Positions 14,881-24,420 of a DNA stretch of 64,000 bases are shown one piece after another (position 1 is the stretch's first letter; each line of letters opens with the position of its first letter). The stretch lies in NCBI GenBank assembly GCA_943331005.2, contig CALQJX020000002.1, positions 124,001-188,000 on the forward strand, written 5' to 3'. The position numbers were made by a program, and so were the translations under genes. The DNA is from Bordetella parapertussis (lineage in GTDB: Bacteria > Bacteroidota > Bacteroidia > Chitinophagales > Chitinophagaceae). Below the pieces are notes generated by a model. It had not been told where the DNA came from. It did no database searches and was given only the letters and a program-made list of their open reading frames with translations.

Positions 14881-15774
14881 TTATTCGCCGCCGGGTGCCT
14901 GACCGTCCTGCAAAACATTTATGTCTACCAGTTCTTTGCGGTAATTCCACACTTCATTGCCCCATATAAAGCCGTCGTACTGGCCGCTGGGCACAAAGGT
15001 ATACTTGCGTGCAGGGTCGTTGGTAACAGAGGTAAGTTTGTCGAAAACGATCATCTGCTTCTCCGGGTCCCAGTTCATGGAAGCGGTCACATCTTTTTTG
15101 TATTCCAGCACAAACCTGTTGATGGGTTTGCCGGGGAAGTTGCGCGAGCCTATGCTGAATATGGGTGCACCGAACGATACCCCACCCGACGGTGTGAAAA
15201 CCATTGGATCGAGCACTTTGCGGTTGCTGAGCAAACTACCTGCATTAAGGCCGAACATGGTGTATACTTTGCGCCCCTGCACCGTCTGGGACATAATGCG
15301 GTAATAAAGAGCACCAAACCACTTGCCACCAGAGAACACACTATCTTCCAGTCCTTTGTCGGCCTGTTCGCTATAGTCGTTGAGGCCTATAAGCTTCAGC
15401 TGCGGCTGCATGAGCTGTATAGCACCATAGTAGCGCTTGGTGAGCTTGGCGGGTTCTATACCCCAGTTGAAGATGCGGAAGGTATTATCATCGGAATAAA
15501 TGATGCTGATGAGCTTCTGCAGGGAATCGAAAGTATAGAGGTAAGAGTTGGGCAGCTTGAGGGTGCGCACCAGCTGGCGGGCAAAACGCTCGCTATAGGT
15601 AACCCGCATATCGGGCAGAAAGGCTTCGTACATAGAATCGGCAGCAACCACCAGAGAGTCTTCCATTTTTCTAAACTTCTCCACATCCTGTTGGCTGATA
15701 CCCTGTGCCGAAACAGGTGCTGCAGCGGCAGCTGACAAAAACAGAACGGCAACAAAAACCAATATTCGCTTCAT
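14881..15774 (-). CDS. hypothetical secreted protein
   Basis: A 297-residue protein read from the ATG at 15774. That start has an unusually good ribosome-binding site (AAGGAG five bases upstream) and gives a clean signal peptide (MKRILVFVAVLFLSAAAAAPVSAQ); a TTG at 15801 lies inside a TAGGTTTG promoter-like element and is rejected. The mature protein has no motif I can name. It includes VTYSERFARQLVRTLKLPNSYLYTFDSL, IYSDDNTFRIFNWG and a C-terminal YTFVPSGQYDGFIWGNEVWNYR segment. The run of aromatic and beta-strand-like stretches suggests a globular periplasmic or surface beta-rich protein. The function is unknown. Confidence 0.75.
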   Translation of the reverse strand: MKRILVFVAVLFLSAAAAAPVSAQGISQQDVEKFRKMEDSLVVAADSMYEAFLPDMRVTYSERFARQLVRTLKLPNSYLYTFDSLQKLISIIYSDDNTFRIFNWGIEPAKLTKRYYGAIQLMQPQLKLIGLNDYSEQADKGLEDSVFSGGKWFGALYYRIMSQTVQGRKVYTMFGLNAGSLLSNRKVLDPMVFTPSGGVSFGAPIFSIGSRNFPGKPINRFVLEYKKDVTASMNWDPEKQMIVFDKLTSVTNDPARKYTFVPSGQYDGFIWGNEVWNYRKELVDINVLQDGQAPGGE

Positions 15775-15798
15775 TGATCTCCTTGTTTTCTTTTGACT

Positions 15799-15806
15799 CA
15801 AACCTA
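15799..15806 (-). promoter_or_regulatory. candidate -7 promoter element
   Basis: On the minus strand this reads TAGGTTTG, a perfect match to TAnnTTTG 24 bases before the ATG at 15774. A -33 TTTG is not seen at the correct spacing. Confidence 0.35.
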
Positions 15807-15941
15807 AATAATATTTTGTTAAAGATACGTTGAATAGTTATACACAGGATGCATTTATATGGCCATATCAACAGACATAACTACCCCACCCGCCGGCCAT
15901 GTGCCGGCAAGTAAATGCCTGAATAGAGCAATATGAAAAAA

Positions 15942-16265
15942 TTAAGCCCTGTACCCTGTGCGGTCTCCGTTGTTATTGCCAATGATAAGGTTGAGTATGA
16001 GTGCCAGAATAAAGGCACCTACTGTGGCACAGATAATGGTATTGATCAGCGGGCTGTCGGTGAAAGAAAGATAATTTTTGAACAACAGCTTACCTACCCA
16101 GCCGCCAACAATACCCAGTATGATGGTGGCAATGGTGCCATAACCACGACCGGGGGTGAGCAACTGCGCCAGAAACCCGGCAAGACCACCTATAACAATG
16201 GTTATGATGAGGCCGCGCCAGTCGTGCAGTTCGTTGGCCAGAGAAATTAATAGAATTGGATGCAT
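15942..16265 (-). CDS. GlsB/YeaQ/YmgE-family small membrane protein
   Basis: A 107-residue inner-membrane protein with three hydrophobic helices and the glycine-rich motif GGLAGFLAQ, GYGTIATIILGIVGGWVG and ATVGAFILALILNLI. This is the pattern of the transglycosylase-associated protein family (PF04226), small stress-linked membrane proteins with no proven enzyme activity despite the name. It runs slightly longer than the usual 80-90 residues at its N-terminus. It stands alone, with a 140-bp gap to the neighbouring minus-strand gene and a 239-bp divergent gap to the thiol oxidoreductase. Confidence 0.85.
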   Translation of the reverse strand: MHPILLISLANELHDWRGLIITIVIGGLAGFLAQLLTPGRGYGTIATIILGIVGGWVGKLLFKNYLSFTDSPLINTIICATVGAFILALILNLIIGNNNGDRTGYRA

Positions 16266-16432
16266 ATAAGGGGAGTTTTTGCTAAAATATAAAAAATGTA
16301 CAATATATTTATTATGCTAACAAAAAATAGACAACTATATGTAATTTAGTAATAAAAAAGCAGGTAATCATATTTAAGTAATTTTTTACATTGAAAGTCG
16401 TGGTATCTACACCTATTTATCGTTTTATAGTT

Positions 16433-16440
16433 TATTTTTG
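16433..16440 (+). promoter_or_regulatory. candidate -7 promoter element of the thiol oxidoreductase/parvulin pair
   Basis: TATTTTTG matches TAnnTTTG and would give a leader of about 60 bases before the ATG at 16505. No correct -33 TTTG is seen. Confidence 0.35.
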
Positions 16441-16504
16441 GCAACCCTAACCAACACAGTTGGGTTTATTTCCGTCTTAGTACGGAAACAATCAAAAGTT
16501 CAAT

Positions 16505-17944
16505 ATGAATCGAATCACACTTGTTGCCGTATTGCTGTTCAGTATGGCTTTCAGAGGCGTTGCAAAAGAAGGATACCACATAAACCTGAAGATCACCCCT
16601 GCCACCAATGACAGTGTGGTGTATCTGGTTCAATATTATGGCAAACCATTACCTACTATATACAAAAGAGACTCTGCAAAGCTGGACAAAAAAGGTAATG
16701 CCGTTTTTGATAGTAAAGACCCCGACTTTATTGGTGGTATCTACATGATGCTGCTATCTGACAGGAAAACCTACTTTGAGTTCCTGCTGGATAAGGGTTC
16801 TGATATTACTATCAATGCAGATCTTACAAAACTGCCACTGGGTGTAACTTTCAAGAACTCTCCTGAGAATGAACACTTTCAGGACTATGTGGTATTTCTG
16901 AAAGACTACAGTGTGCGCCAGCAGGATCTGCAGAAAGAATATGCTGCTGCCCGCAATGCAGAGGACACCGCTGCGGTGCGTAAAAAATCGGTACAGGCAT
17001 CGAAAGACCTTGCAAAGTATCGCCGCGAACAGGCCGAGAAATACAAGGGCACGCTGCTGTCCGGTATATTCCACTCGCTGGAGGTACCTATAGTACCTGA
17101 AGGAGAGCATATGCTGGCCGATGGCAAAACACGCGATTCTGCTTTTGCTTACAAATACTATAAAAGTCACTACTGGGAAAGCTACAACCTGAAAGACGAC
17201 AGGCTGATACACACCCCTATCTATGATGCCAAGCTGGAAGAATACTTCAACAAGCTGGTACTGCCCTGGCCGGATAGTATGATAAAAGAAAGCAACGAAC
17301 TGCTATCTAAAACAAGAGGCACTAAAGAAACCTTTAAGTATACCCTTTGGTGGCTGACCCGCAATGCCGAGAACAGCAAGATAATGGGCATGGACGAAGT
17401 GTTTGTGTACCTGGTAGAGAACTACTACATGAAGGGCGATGCTACCTGGCTGAGCAGCGAAGAGCTGAATAAGTATATAGACAGGGCTATGAAAATAGCA
17501 CCCAATGTGATAGGTAATCTGGCCCCGGAAGTGCGCCTGCCCAATCTGACAACAGGCAAAGACGAGAGTCTGGCCAGCTTCAAAGCTAAATATACCCTGC
17601 TGGTGTTCTATGCACCAACATGCGGCCACTGCAAGGAAGAAATGCCTGCCATAGATTCTGTTTACAAATCGCTGCTGAAAGGAAAAGGCATGCGTGTGTA
17701 TGCAGTGAGTACTGAAGGCGATGAGGCTGCTGCAAAAGACTTCATCAAAAAATACAAGCTGGACGACTGGACCACTACCTGGGACCCCGAGCATGTGAGC
17801 GACTGGCGTTCTAAATTTGATGTGTACAGTACACCTACCATATACCTGCTCGACGAAAAGAAAATAATACGCGGCAAAAGACTGGATCACAACAACATAG
17901 CCAGTCTGGTGGAAATGCTGGAAAGAAAGGAAAAAAACAAATAA
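16505..17944 (+). CDS. TlpA/ResA-like periplasmic thiol oxidoreductase with N-terminal DUF4369-like domain
   Basis: A 479-residue exported protein. The signal peptide is short (LVAVLLFSMAFRGVAK). The N-terminal part (about 25-150) is a beta-rich domain of the DUF4369 kind; the middle (about 150-330) is helical, resembling DUF5106; the C-terminal 140 residues form a thioredoxin domain with active site Cys373-Gly-His-Cys376 in YAPTCGHCKEEMP and a cis-Pro in YSTPTIYLL. Such Bacteroidota proteins reduce or isomerise disulfides in the periplasm. It is followed at 24 bp by a parvulin-type foldase and both end at one terminator, so the pair looks like an envelope protein-folding operon. Confidence 0.85.
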   Translation: MNRITLVAVLLFSMAFRGVAKEGYHINLKITPATNDSVVYLVQYYGKPLPTIYKRDSAKLDKKGNAVFDSKDPDFIGGIYMMLLSDRKTYFEFLLDKGSDITINADLTKLPLGVTFKNSPENEHFQDYVVFLKDYSVRQQDLQKEYAAARNAEDTAAVRKKSVQASKDLAKYRREQAEKYKGTLLSGIFHSLEVPIVPEGEHMLADGKTRDSAFAYKYYKSHYWESYNLKDDRLIHTPIYDAKLEEYFNKLVLPWPDSMIKESNELLSKTRGTKETFKYTLWWLTRNAENSKIMGMDEVFVYLVENYYMKGDATWLSSEELNKYIDRAMKIAPNVIGNLAPEVRLPNLTTGKDESLASFKAKYTLLVFYAPTCGHCKEEMPAIDSVYKSLLKGKGMRVYAVSTEGDEAAAKDFIKKYKLDDWTTTWDPEHVSDWRSKFDVYSTPTIYLLDEKKIIRGKRLDHNNIASLVEMLERKEKNK

Positions 17945-17968
17945 CGAAATATAAAAAACAGGACAAAA

Positions 17969-19921
17969 ATGCGAAAACTGGTTTTATCATGCATGGCTGC
18001 AGCTCTGGTTACTTCAGGCTACGCTCAGGCATTGTTCACTTATGGGCCTAATTCTGTAACCAAGGAAGAATTCCTGAGGGTATACAAAAAGAACAGTATC
18101 AACAAAAAACCCGACATGTCTGAAAAGGAGCTGAGAAGCTACCTGGACCTGTACTCTCTTTTCCGCATGAAGGTGGCAGAAGCTGAAAAACAGCAGCTTG
18201 ATACTGTGCCAAGCATAGACCGCGAACTGAGCAACTACCGCAAACAACTGGCCAAGAACTATCTTACCGACGACCAGATAACCAACAAACTGATACGCGA
18301 AGCCTATGACCGCATGAAGGAAAACGTGCGTGTGGCTCATATACTGGTTAGCTGCCCTCCCGGTGGCGACACTGTGGCTCCCCGCAAGAAAATAGACAGC
18401 ATTTACAAACTTATAGACACAAAGGCACAGACATTTGAAGCATTGGCTGCAGCCCTGTCTGACGATAAAGGATCTAAAGACAAAGGCGGCGAGATAGGCT
18501 ACATCACTTCTTTGCTGTATGTATACCCGTTTGAGAACGCTTCTTACAACACGCCGAAGGGCAAGATGTCTGCACCATTCCATTCTCAGTTTGGCTATCA
18601 CATTGTGAAAGTGCTGGACCGCAGGGTAGATAAGGGCGAAATAAAAGTTGCCCAGATAATGATCCAGGTTGTGAAGTCTAAAGGTGAAGAAGGCATAAAA
18701 AGTGCCCGTATGCGTGCCGATAGCGTAATGGCCCAGCTGAAAGCTGGTGCCCGTTTTGAAGACCTTGTAGCTAAATACTCTGATGATAAATTTACCGTGA
18801 ACGATAGCGGTGTAATGAAACCATTTGGCGCAGGCCGCATGGTGCAGGTATTTGAAGACGCTGCATTCGGCATCAAAAAGGCAGGCGAAGTAGCAGGACC
18901 AGTGCAGACAGATTATGGTTTCCACATCATAAAACTGCTGGCTAAATACCCGCTGAAACCATACGACACCCTGTACCCTCAGCTGAAGCGTAAAGTAGAG
19001 AACGATGCCCGTGCACAAACTGCTAAAGACATCTTCTTCGAAAAAATAAAAGGACAGAACGGTTTCAAAGAGTATCACGATAACTATACCGAACTGTATA
19101 ACAAACTGCTGGCAATACCCGACACAGGCGCTACAGCCAAAAGCATAATACTGGACGACTACCGTAGTATGAACAAACCAGTACTGGTAATGGCAGGTAA
19201 GAACTATTCACAGAATGACTTTGTTGCATTCCTGTTCAACCTGACAAGGGGCAAACTGAATGGCCCTAAACCTACTGTGATCCGCGATGCGTATAGTCTG
19301 TATGTGAACAATCTGGTAACCGATTTCCAGGAGCACAAACTGGTTGAAGAAAACCCTGAATTCAAAACACTGATGACGGAATATAAAGACGGCATCATGC
19401 TCTTTGAACTGATGGACCGCAACGTATGGAGCAAGGCATCAAAAGACAGCGCAGGTCTTAAAGCATTTTACGAGACCCGGAAAGGCAAGTATATGTGGGA
19501 ATCCGGCTTTGAAGGTGCTGTTTACAAATTCAAGAACAAAGCAGCCTTTGATACCGGTATGATAATGATACCACAGAAACGCTATACGGAAGAAGATATT
19601 GCCAAAGCAATAAACACTACCGACAGGCCTGATGGTGTAACAGTGCAGCGTGGCCGTTATGAATTCTCTCGCTACAAAGACGCTACTGTGAATGATTTTG
19701 CGAGCAGCAACATTAAGGTAATACCAGGCGACAACGGCAGCTATACTGTAGTGGCAGCCAAGCAGGTATTTGCAACACCTGTGCCTAAATCGCTGGATGA
19801 AGCTCGTGGGTATGTAGTAGCTGAGTATCAGGATTTCCTGGAAAAACAGTGGAACGACAAAATGCGTCACGACTACCCTATCAAGGTTAATGAGACTGTA
19901 TTCAAGTCTTTGGTGAAATAA
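17969..19921 (+). CDS. periplasmic peptidylprolyl isomerase with two parvulin domains (SurA/PpiD-like)
   Basis: A 650-residue exported chaperone/isomerase. After a signal peptide ending near GYAQ come an N-terminal helical chaperone region (DLYSLFRMKVAEAEKQ), a first PpiC domain (about 113-210: VRVAHILVSC to FGYHIVKVLDRR) and a second one (about 220-325: IKVAQIMIQV, ARFEDLVAKYSDD, YGFHIIKLL), then a long C-terminal region that I cannot assign. SurA-type proteins guide outer-membrane barrels through the periplasm. Length and two domains fit the Bacteroidota form. It shares an operon with the thiol oxidoreductase and is followed by a strong terminator. Confidence 0.9.
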   Translation: MRKLVLSCMAAALVTSGYAQALFTYGPNSVTKEEFLRVYKKNSINKKPDMSEKELRSYLDLYSLFRMKVAEAEKQQLDTVPSIDRELSNYRKQLAKNYLTDDQITNKLIREAYDRMKENVRVAHILVSCPPGGDTVAPRKKIDSIYKLIDTKAQTFEALAAALSDDKGSKDKGGEIGYITSLLYVYPFENASYNTPKGKMSAPFHSQFGYHIVKVLDRRVDKGEIKVAQIMIQVVKSKGEEGIKSARMRADSVMAQLKAGARFEDLVAKYSDDKFTVNDSGVMKPFGAGRMVQVFEDAAFGIKKAGEVAGPVQTDYGFHIIKLLAKYPLKPYDTLYPQLKRKVENDARAQTAKDIFFEKIKGQNGFKEYHDNYTELYNKLLAIPDTGATAKSIILDDYRSMNKPVLVMAGKNYSQNDFVAFLFNLTRGKLNGPKPTVIRDAYSLYVNNLVTDFQEHKLVEENPEFKTLMTEYKDGIMLFELMDRNVWSKASKDSAGLKAFYETRKGKYMWESGFEGAVYKFKNKAAFDTGMIMIPQKRYTEEDIAKAINTTDRPDGVTVQRGRYEFSRYKDATVNDFASSNIKVIPGDNGSYTVVAAKQVFATPVPKSLDEARGYVVAEYQDFLEKQWNDKMRHDYPIKVNETVFKSLVK

Positions 19922-19942
19922 GCCGTACTTACTAAATAACGA

Positions 19943-19977
19943 AGCGCTCCTGCCCCAAAGCAGGAGCGCTTTTTTTA
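19943..19977 (+). terminator. terminator after the parvulin gene
   Basis: AGCGCTCCTGC (19943-19953) and GCAGGAGCGCT (19960-19970) form a perfect 11-bp stem followed by seven T. Confidence 0.92.
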
Positions 19978-20007
19978 TGCTCCCTTATCCCGCAAACGAC
20001 TACCTGA

Positions 20008-20038
20008 AATAAAAATGCCAGCCATTACAGGCCGGCAT
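20008..20038 (-). terminator. ferrochelatase terminator
   Basis: On the minus strand ATGCCGGCC and GGCTGGCAT (arms 20030-20038 and 20015-20023, one mismatch) are followed by TTTTATTT, 30 bases past the hemH stop. Confidence 0.8.
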
Positions 20039-20067
20039 AGTGTATGTGATTCGGTTTGTATGATCGG

Positions 20068-21096
20068 TTATATTTCTGTGACCAGCTGCTTCACCGTAGC
20101 TACCCATAGTGGCTGTGTATTCATGCACGGAATGTAACCGAAGGACCGGCCACCGGCATGCATAAAGTTCTCATTCTCGCGAATGGCTATTTCTTCCAGC
20201 GTTTCCAGGCAGTCGCTGACGAAGGAAGGGCAAATGACCAGCAGATCCTTTATGCCTTCTTTGGGCAACTCATCCATACGGGCAGTAGTAGCCGGCGTGA
20301 GCCATGCCGAACGCCCCAGTTTAGACTGGAAAGAAACGCTGTAGCGCTCCTTGGGCAGCCCCAGCTTTTCTGCTACCAGCCAGGTGGTCTCGTAGCACTG
20401 GTGCCTGTAGCAATAGTTGTGTGCCGGAGATGCTTTATGGCAGCAATCGGCAACCTGCAGACAATGCCTTTCGGTAATATCGCTTTTAAGGATGTGCCTC
20501 TCGGGTATGCTGTGATAGCTGAAGAGTATGTGTGTATCATTTCCGGCAATATGCGGGCGCATACTCTCTGCAAGCGCATTTATATAGGACGGATGATTGT
20601 AGAATGGACGAACCACTTTGATGCTGAAGGGATACTTGCCATCAGCATGTACCTTTTGGGCATGTACAGAAGCCGTCTCGAAGCTGGACATGGCATAGTG
20701 TGGGTACAGCGGCAACAAGATCACTTCTTCCAGATCTGGGTGGGCACTATAAAGTTCATCATAAGATGCCTTCATAGACGGGCTTCCATAGCGCATAGAT
20801 ATTACCACAGGTATGTCTGCCATTTGCTGCTGCAAAGCATCTCTCAACAGACGAGTAATATGCACCAGCGGAGAGCCATCTTTTGTCCAGATGGAACTAT
20901 AGGCTTCTGCCGATTTAGGAGCACGAAACGGATTGATGATACCCTTTACCAGTATGCTGCGCAACAGGTAGGGAGAATCTATGACCCGTTCGTCCATCAG
21001 GAACTCATCGAGGTACTTTCGTACATCCTTAACTGCTGTAGAATCGGGCGAACCCAGATTCATCAATACAACACCACGCTTCTTTTTAGTATTCAT
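20068..21096 (-). CDS. hemH: ferrochelatase
   Basis: This enzyme inserts Fe2+ into protoporphyrin IX, the last step of protohaem synthesis. The 342-residue protein shows KRGVVLMNLGSPDS at the N-terminus, the membrane- or substrate-lip segment ending SSIWTKDGSPL, the YPHYAMSSFETA motif, the metal-site His in LFSYHSIPERHI, and the late EEIAIRENENFMHAGG segment. The ATG at 21096 is used; the upstream TTG at 21120 adds only eight odd residues. Haem supply fits the window's other haem users: tryptophan dioxygenase and the cytochrome c maturation proteins CcmE and CcmF, though these are not in the same operon. Confidence 0.93.
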   Translation of the reverse strand: MNTKKKRGVVLMNLGSPDSTAVKDVRKYLDEFLMDERVIDSPYLLRSILVKGIINPFRAPKSAEAYSSIWTKDGSPLVHITRLLRDALQQQMADIPVVISMRYGSPSMKASYDELYSAHPDLEEVILLPLYPHYAMSSFETASVHAQKVHADGKYPFSIKVVRPFYNHPSYINALAESMRPHIAGNDTHILFSYHSIPERHILKSDITERHCLQVADCCHKASPAHNYCYRHQCYETTWLVAEKLGLPKERYSVSFQSKLGRSAWLTPATTARMDELPKEGIKDLLVICPSFVSDCLETLEEIAIRENENFMHAGGRSFGYIPCMNTQPLWVATVKQLVTEI

Positions 21097-21139
21097 TACA
21101 CAATTCGAAATGGGATGCAAAGAAACATACTAATAGCAG

Positions 21140-21147
21140 CAAATGTA
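21140..21147 (-). promoter_or_regulatory. candidate -7 promoter element of hemH
   Basis: On the minus strand this reads TACATTTG, matching TAnnTTTG, 43 bases before the hemH ATG. No TTTG lies at the -33 spacing; a TGTG is 18 bp away. Confidence 0.35.
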
Positions 21148-21238
21148 CCAACCATAAGCAGTAACCACACCCGAAATGACGGATACATGACAGAGGCAAG
21201 TAGTAATCTGAAAAACTGCTACTTAGACAAATAAACTA

Positions 21239-23848
21239 TTACTGTACTACCAGCTTTGCTCTGGCAGTACCGTTATTACTGGTCATTTCGCAAACATAAA
21301 ATCCTGCAGGTACACCCGCTACAGACACAGTGAGCTTTCCTGTATTATCTACCAGACCATTTGTTGCCTGTAACATCCTGCCATCGGCAGCTATGAGCCT
21401 TACACTAACTGCAGTATTGCGGAAAGTAACACCCTGAGTATTTATCGTGAACTCGTTGTGGCAAGGGTTTGGGGCGATGCTTATTTTCTCCATAAGCGAC
21501 GATAGCTGCTTCACACTTACCACAGGGGTAAGTTCAGCTTTCCCGCTTTTCCACATGCCCCTGCCATAGGTTGCCGCCCATAACTCGTTGGTAGTATGAT
21601 TGATATTGAGATCGCTGACCTTTACGCTGGGTAGGTTGGTGTTGTATAATGCCCATGATGTCATAGTGGTGGTTTTGTAGAAAACAGCCACTTCTGTACC
21701 CACATACTTTGTTAGAGAGAACGTATCTATCACCATACAGTTCACCGGCACATTAGGCAATCCGGTGCTTTCATTGGTCCAGCTGGAGGTGGTAAGATCA
21801 TAGCTATATACTTTGGCAGCAGAGTAACCACTAAGTGTTACCCAGAACTTCTTTTCATTCTTAGGGTCTACCACCAGATCAGATACATAATTGGTAAAAG
21901 GCAGCGTGAGTGCACTCCATGTGGTACCGTTATCTATGGTATAGTGTATCCTGGAAACCGAACCTGCATCACGAACCGCATAGATATAGTTTGGATTGGA
22001 ATTAGCAATAGTTATGATATCGATATTTACTCCGGCACTGAAGATGGGCGAAAATGTGTTCCATGATGAGCCTGCATCTGTAGAACGGAAGATCTGCTTA
22101 TAGCCTATCAACAGTACATTAGGATCGAGAGGATCCTGTGCATATGGAGTGATCCATGCACCAGGTGTAGGAAGATCATCGGTAATACTATTGAAACTGG
22201 CTCCACCATCGTAGGTCACGTTAACATGGCCATACTGTGAAGCGGTGAAAAAGTTGGTAACCGGATCGGCATTGCTGATGAGGCACATCATACCATCTCC
22301 GCCTGTAAGATCTGTAGCTGTTGTAGCTTCTACTTTTTTAGAGCCGTTATCCTGTGCGCCACCCAGGCAAAAAGGAGCATCGTTATGAACTGCGTTCCTG
22401 TAGAACTGAGTAATACCCAGACCATTTGACAGATCCCTCCATTGGTTGGCCATAGGCAGGTAAGTTTTATAGATACCTCCATCGCAACCCAGGTAAATGG
22501 CATGATTGAGCGGGTTGTAGCCAAGCCAGTGCTTATCGGCATGTACTACCTGCAGACCAGAACCTGTGTTGTACCACTGACAGGAAAGATCCCATGATAG
22601 GCCACCATCAGTAGAATAATAATTATTGATACCGCCTACTATTACCTTGTTCACATCGAGCGGATCTATAGCCATGCATAGGTCGTACCAACCCTGACCA
22701 CCGCAATTGGTAGTAGGAAAACTATTGTCGTAACAAAGCAGGTTGTTGGTACAGGCTGTATTGTCTGAAAAGATAGCCGGAAAAGTACCTCCATAATCGG
22801 TAGACTTGTAAATACCCAACAGACCACTGTTATTGTTGGCTGCCAGCGCCATGATGGTACCAGGTGAGGCAGGAGTAACTGCAATGCAGATGCGGGAAGA
22901 ACCAGTTATAGCAGTGATCTGCCCCCAGGTGAAACCACCATCGGTAGACTTGTATACCTGAGCGCCACTGCTGAAAGAAGCAGAACCATATACCACTGCC
23001 GTATCAAATGGTGCATAAAGCACCTGCCTGAAATTGCTGAGATTAGTTCGGCGCCAGGTAGCCCCACCATCCGATGATTTGTACAAACCGTTGGAAGTAC
23101 CCAAGATGAGCTTATTTGTATCCTGCGGATTAATGATGAGCGAGCGAGCCATCTTGAAGGAATCCGGAGTCCAGGTAGATGGACCAATGTTAGACCATGT
23201 AGTACCACCATCATAAGACTTAAGCACACCTATACTATAGTCGCTTCCACCATTGGCATCGCCGGTAACCACATATACTGTGTTACCGTTTACGGGGTTC
23301 ACCTTAATGTCGCTTACTGTAAGAGAAACGAAGTTGTCATAGAGTGCTTTCCAGGTGGCACCACCGTTGGTGCTCTTCCAGGCACTACCCGCTACACTAC
23401 CAACATATATAATGCTGGAGTCGAGCGGGTGAAAAGCAATAGTGTTTACCCTGCCTATACCCGAATAACCTCCGTTTGATTTATTGGGACCTACAAAAGA
23501 CCAGTTATCGGTGGCAGTACCTTTAGCTGCTTTTTTGCCTGCAGCTGCATTACGCTGAAATTCGTACCAGTTCTGCGCCATTTTGTAGCCGGGCACTATA
23601 TAACCGTTAGAGTCGAGCTGCTGTTTCCAGTACCAGCTCCAGCGACCGAAGTGATATTTTTCATCCTCTTCAATTGCACCATCTGCCTTTTTGTGCTCCT
23701 TCTCTTCTTCTTCCTCAACTGCAATTGCCTTGTAGGCATTTACAATATCAAGGTATTTATGCTGCTTGTTGTCTTGCGGCATCCAGGGCTGTGCAAAAGA
23801 GTTGAGCGCTGCAAAGGCCAGCAAACTGAGAATAATAGTTTTTTTCAT
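21239..23848 (-). CDS. large T9SS-exported BNR/VPS10-like repeat protein
   Basis: An 869-residue surface or secreted protein. It is read from the ATG at 23848, which gives the signal peptide IILSLLAFAALNSFAQ; the longer frame starts at a GTG and overlaps the preceding gene. Repeated units of the form YKSxDGGxTW (for example WKSTNGGATWKAL, LKSYDGGTTW, YKSSDGGATW, YKSTDGGFTW, FRSTDAGSSWNTF) mark a sialidase/VPS10-type beta-propeller. The last 80 residues (ISIAPNPCHNEFTI to GFYVCEM, ending ARAKLVVQ) are a T9SS type A sorting domain, so the protein crosses the outer membrane through the gliding/PorSS machinery. The ligand or substrate is unknown. It may be co-transcribed with the small gene 13 bp upstream. 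Confidence 0.88.
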   Translation of the reverse strand: MKKTIILSLLAFAALNSFAQPWMPQDNKQHKYLDIVNAYKAIAVEEEEEKEHKKADGAIEEDEKYHFGRWSWYWKQQLDSNGYIVPGYKMAQNWYEFQRNAAAGKKAAKGTATDNWSFVGPNKSNGGYSGIGRVNTIAFHPLDSSIIYVGSVAGSAWKSTNGGATWKALYDNFVSLTVSDIKVNPVNGNTVYVVTGDANGGSDYSIGVLKSYDGGTTWSNIGPSTWTPDSFKMARSLIINPQDTNKLILGTSNGLYKSSDGGATWRRTNLSNFRQVLYAPFDTAVVYGSASFSSGAQVYKSTDGGFTWGQITAITGSSRICIAVTPASPGTIMALAANNNSGLLGIYKSTDYGGTFPAIFSDNTACTNNLLCYDNSFPTTNCGGQGWYDLCMAIDPLDVNKVIVGGINNYYSTDGGLSWDLSCQWYNTGSGLQVVHADKHWLGYNPLNHAIYLGCDGGIYKTYLPMANQWRDLSNGLGITQFYRNAVHNDAPFCLGGAQDNGSKKVEATTATDLTGGDGMMCLISNADPVTNFFTASQYGHVNVTYDGGASFNSITDDLPTPGAWITPYAQDPLDPNVLLIGYKQIFRSTDAGSSWNTFSPIFSAGVNIDIITIANSNPNYIYAVRDAGSVSRIHYTIDNGTTWSALTLPFTNYVSDLVVDPKNEKKFWVTLSGYSAAKVYSYDLTTSSWTNESTGLPNVPVNCMVIDTFSLTKYVGTEVAVFYKTTTMTSWALYNTNLPSVKVSDLNINHTTNELWAATYGRGMWKSGKAELTPVVSVKQLSSLMEKISIAPNPCHNEFTINTQGVTFRNTAVSVRLIAADGRMLQATNGLVDNTGKLTVSVAGVPAGFYVCEMTSNNGTARAKLVVQ

Positions 23849-23861
23849 CTTTCGAATATTG

Positions 23862-24371
23862 TTACGGCATTGCAATGGCCGGTTTTTTAGTAATTGATTT
23901 GACTGGGAAAGAGCTCCATTTACCACCTGTTCTTATGAACAGGGTATTTACAGCACCGCGTAAAACAGAAGCCGGAGCCACCTCTTTGCAGCCTGCAAGC
24001 GAAGTAAACATGAGGGTATCTCCGGTTTTGATATCAGCAGTCGGGATGCGCTCTATGGTGTAGTCAATGCCGGGTGGCATATCCGCAGATCTTTTGGTAA
24101 CCTTGTGTGCCTTTTCCATCTTACATTGTACCACTGCTCCATTGCCACGCCAATAGCATATTTCCGGTGGCGTAGTTGCTGTCCAGCTGAGCACAAAAAA
24201 AGTATTGGCAACAGAAGTCCCTTCTACCCTACCCGATAATTGCTGACGGGTGTATGCTTCTATTAGAATAACAGGAGCTTTTGCGGTTTTTTGCTTCTTT
24301 CCGGCAGCCAATGAACTAACTGAACATATTGATAGAAATGAAAAGATAGCTATGAGGGGTTTACAGATCAT
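23862..24371 (-). CDS. hypothetical exported protein
   Basis: A 169-residue protein from the ATG at 24371, just downstream of a TATTTTTG element (24377-24384); the TTG at 24401 would lie upstream of the likely transcription start. The N-terminus is hydrophobic (CKPLIAIFSFLSICSVSSLAAG) and probably a signal peptide. The mature part has FFVLSWTATTPPEICYWRG, a pair of Cys at CYWRGNGAVVQC, and a C-terminal TGGKWSSFPVKSI. I do not recognise the family. It ends 13 bp before the start of the T9SS BNR-repeat protein and may be a co-expressed partner. Confidence 0.65.
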   Translation of the reverse strand: MICKPLIAIFSFLSICSVSSLAAGKKQKTAKAPVILIEAYTRQQLSGRVEGTSVANTFFVLSWTATTPPEICYWRGNGAVVQCKMEKAHKVTKRSADMPPGIDYTIERIPTADIKTGDTLMFTSLAGCKEVAPASVLRGAVNTLFIRTGGKWSSFPVKSITKKPAIAMP

Positions 24372-24376
24372 GAAGA

Positions 24377-24384
24377 CAAAAATA
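24377..24384 (-). promoter_or_regulatory. candidate -7 promoter element
   Basis: On the minus strand this reads TATTTTTG, matching TAnnTTTG, 5 bases before the ATG at 24371. The leader would be extremely short. No -33 match was found. Confidence 0.3.
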
Positions 24385-24420
24385 AATAAAAAAACCTTCA
24401 ACTGTTACAGTACCAGGAAG

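Noticed and set aside
18014..19078. Open frame of 354 codons antisense to the parvulin gene
   Set aside because: Rich in Phe, Cys, His and Tyr as expected from reversed coding sequence; the sense strand has two clear PpiC domains.
20158..21234. Long open frame of 358 codons antisense to ferrochelatase
   Set aside because: The opposite strand is an unmistakable ferrochelatase with catalytic motifs; the antisense product has no domain and an odd composition (many Ile, Tyr, Arg and His from reversed codons).
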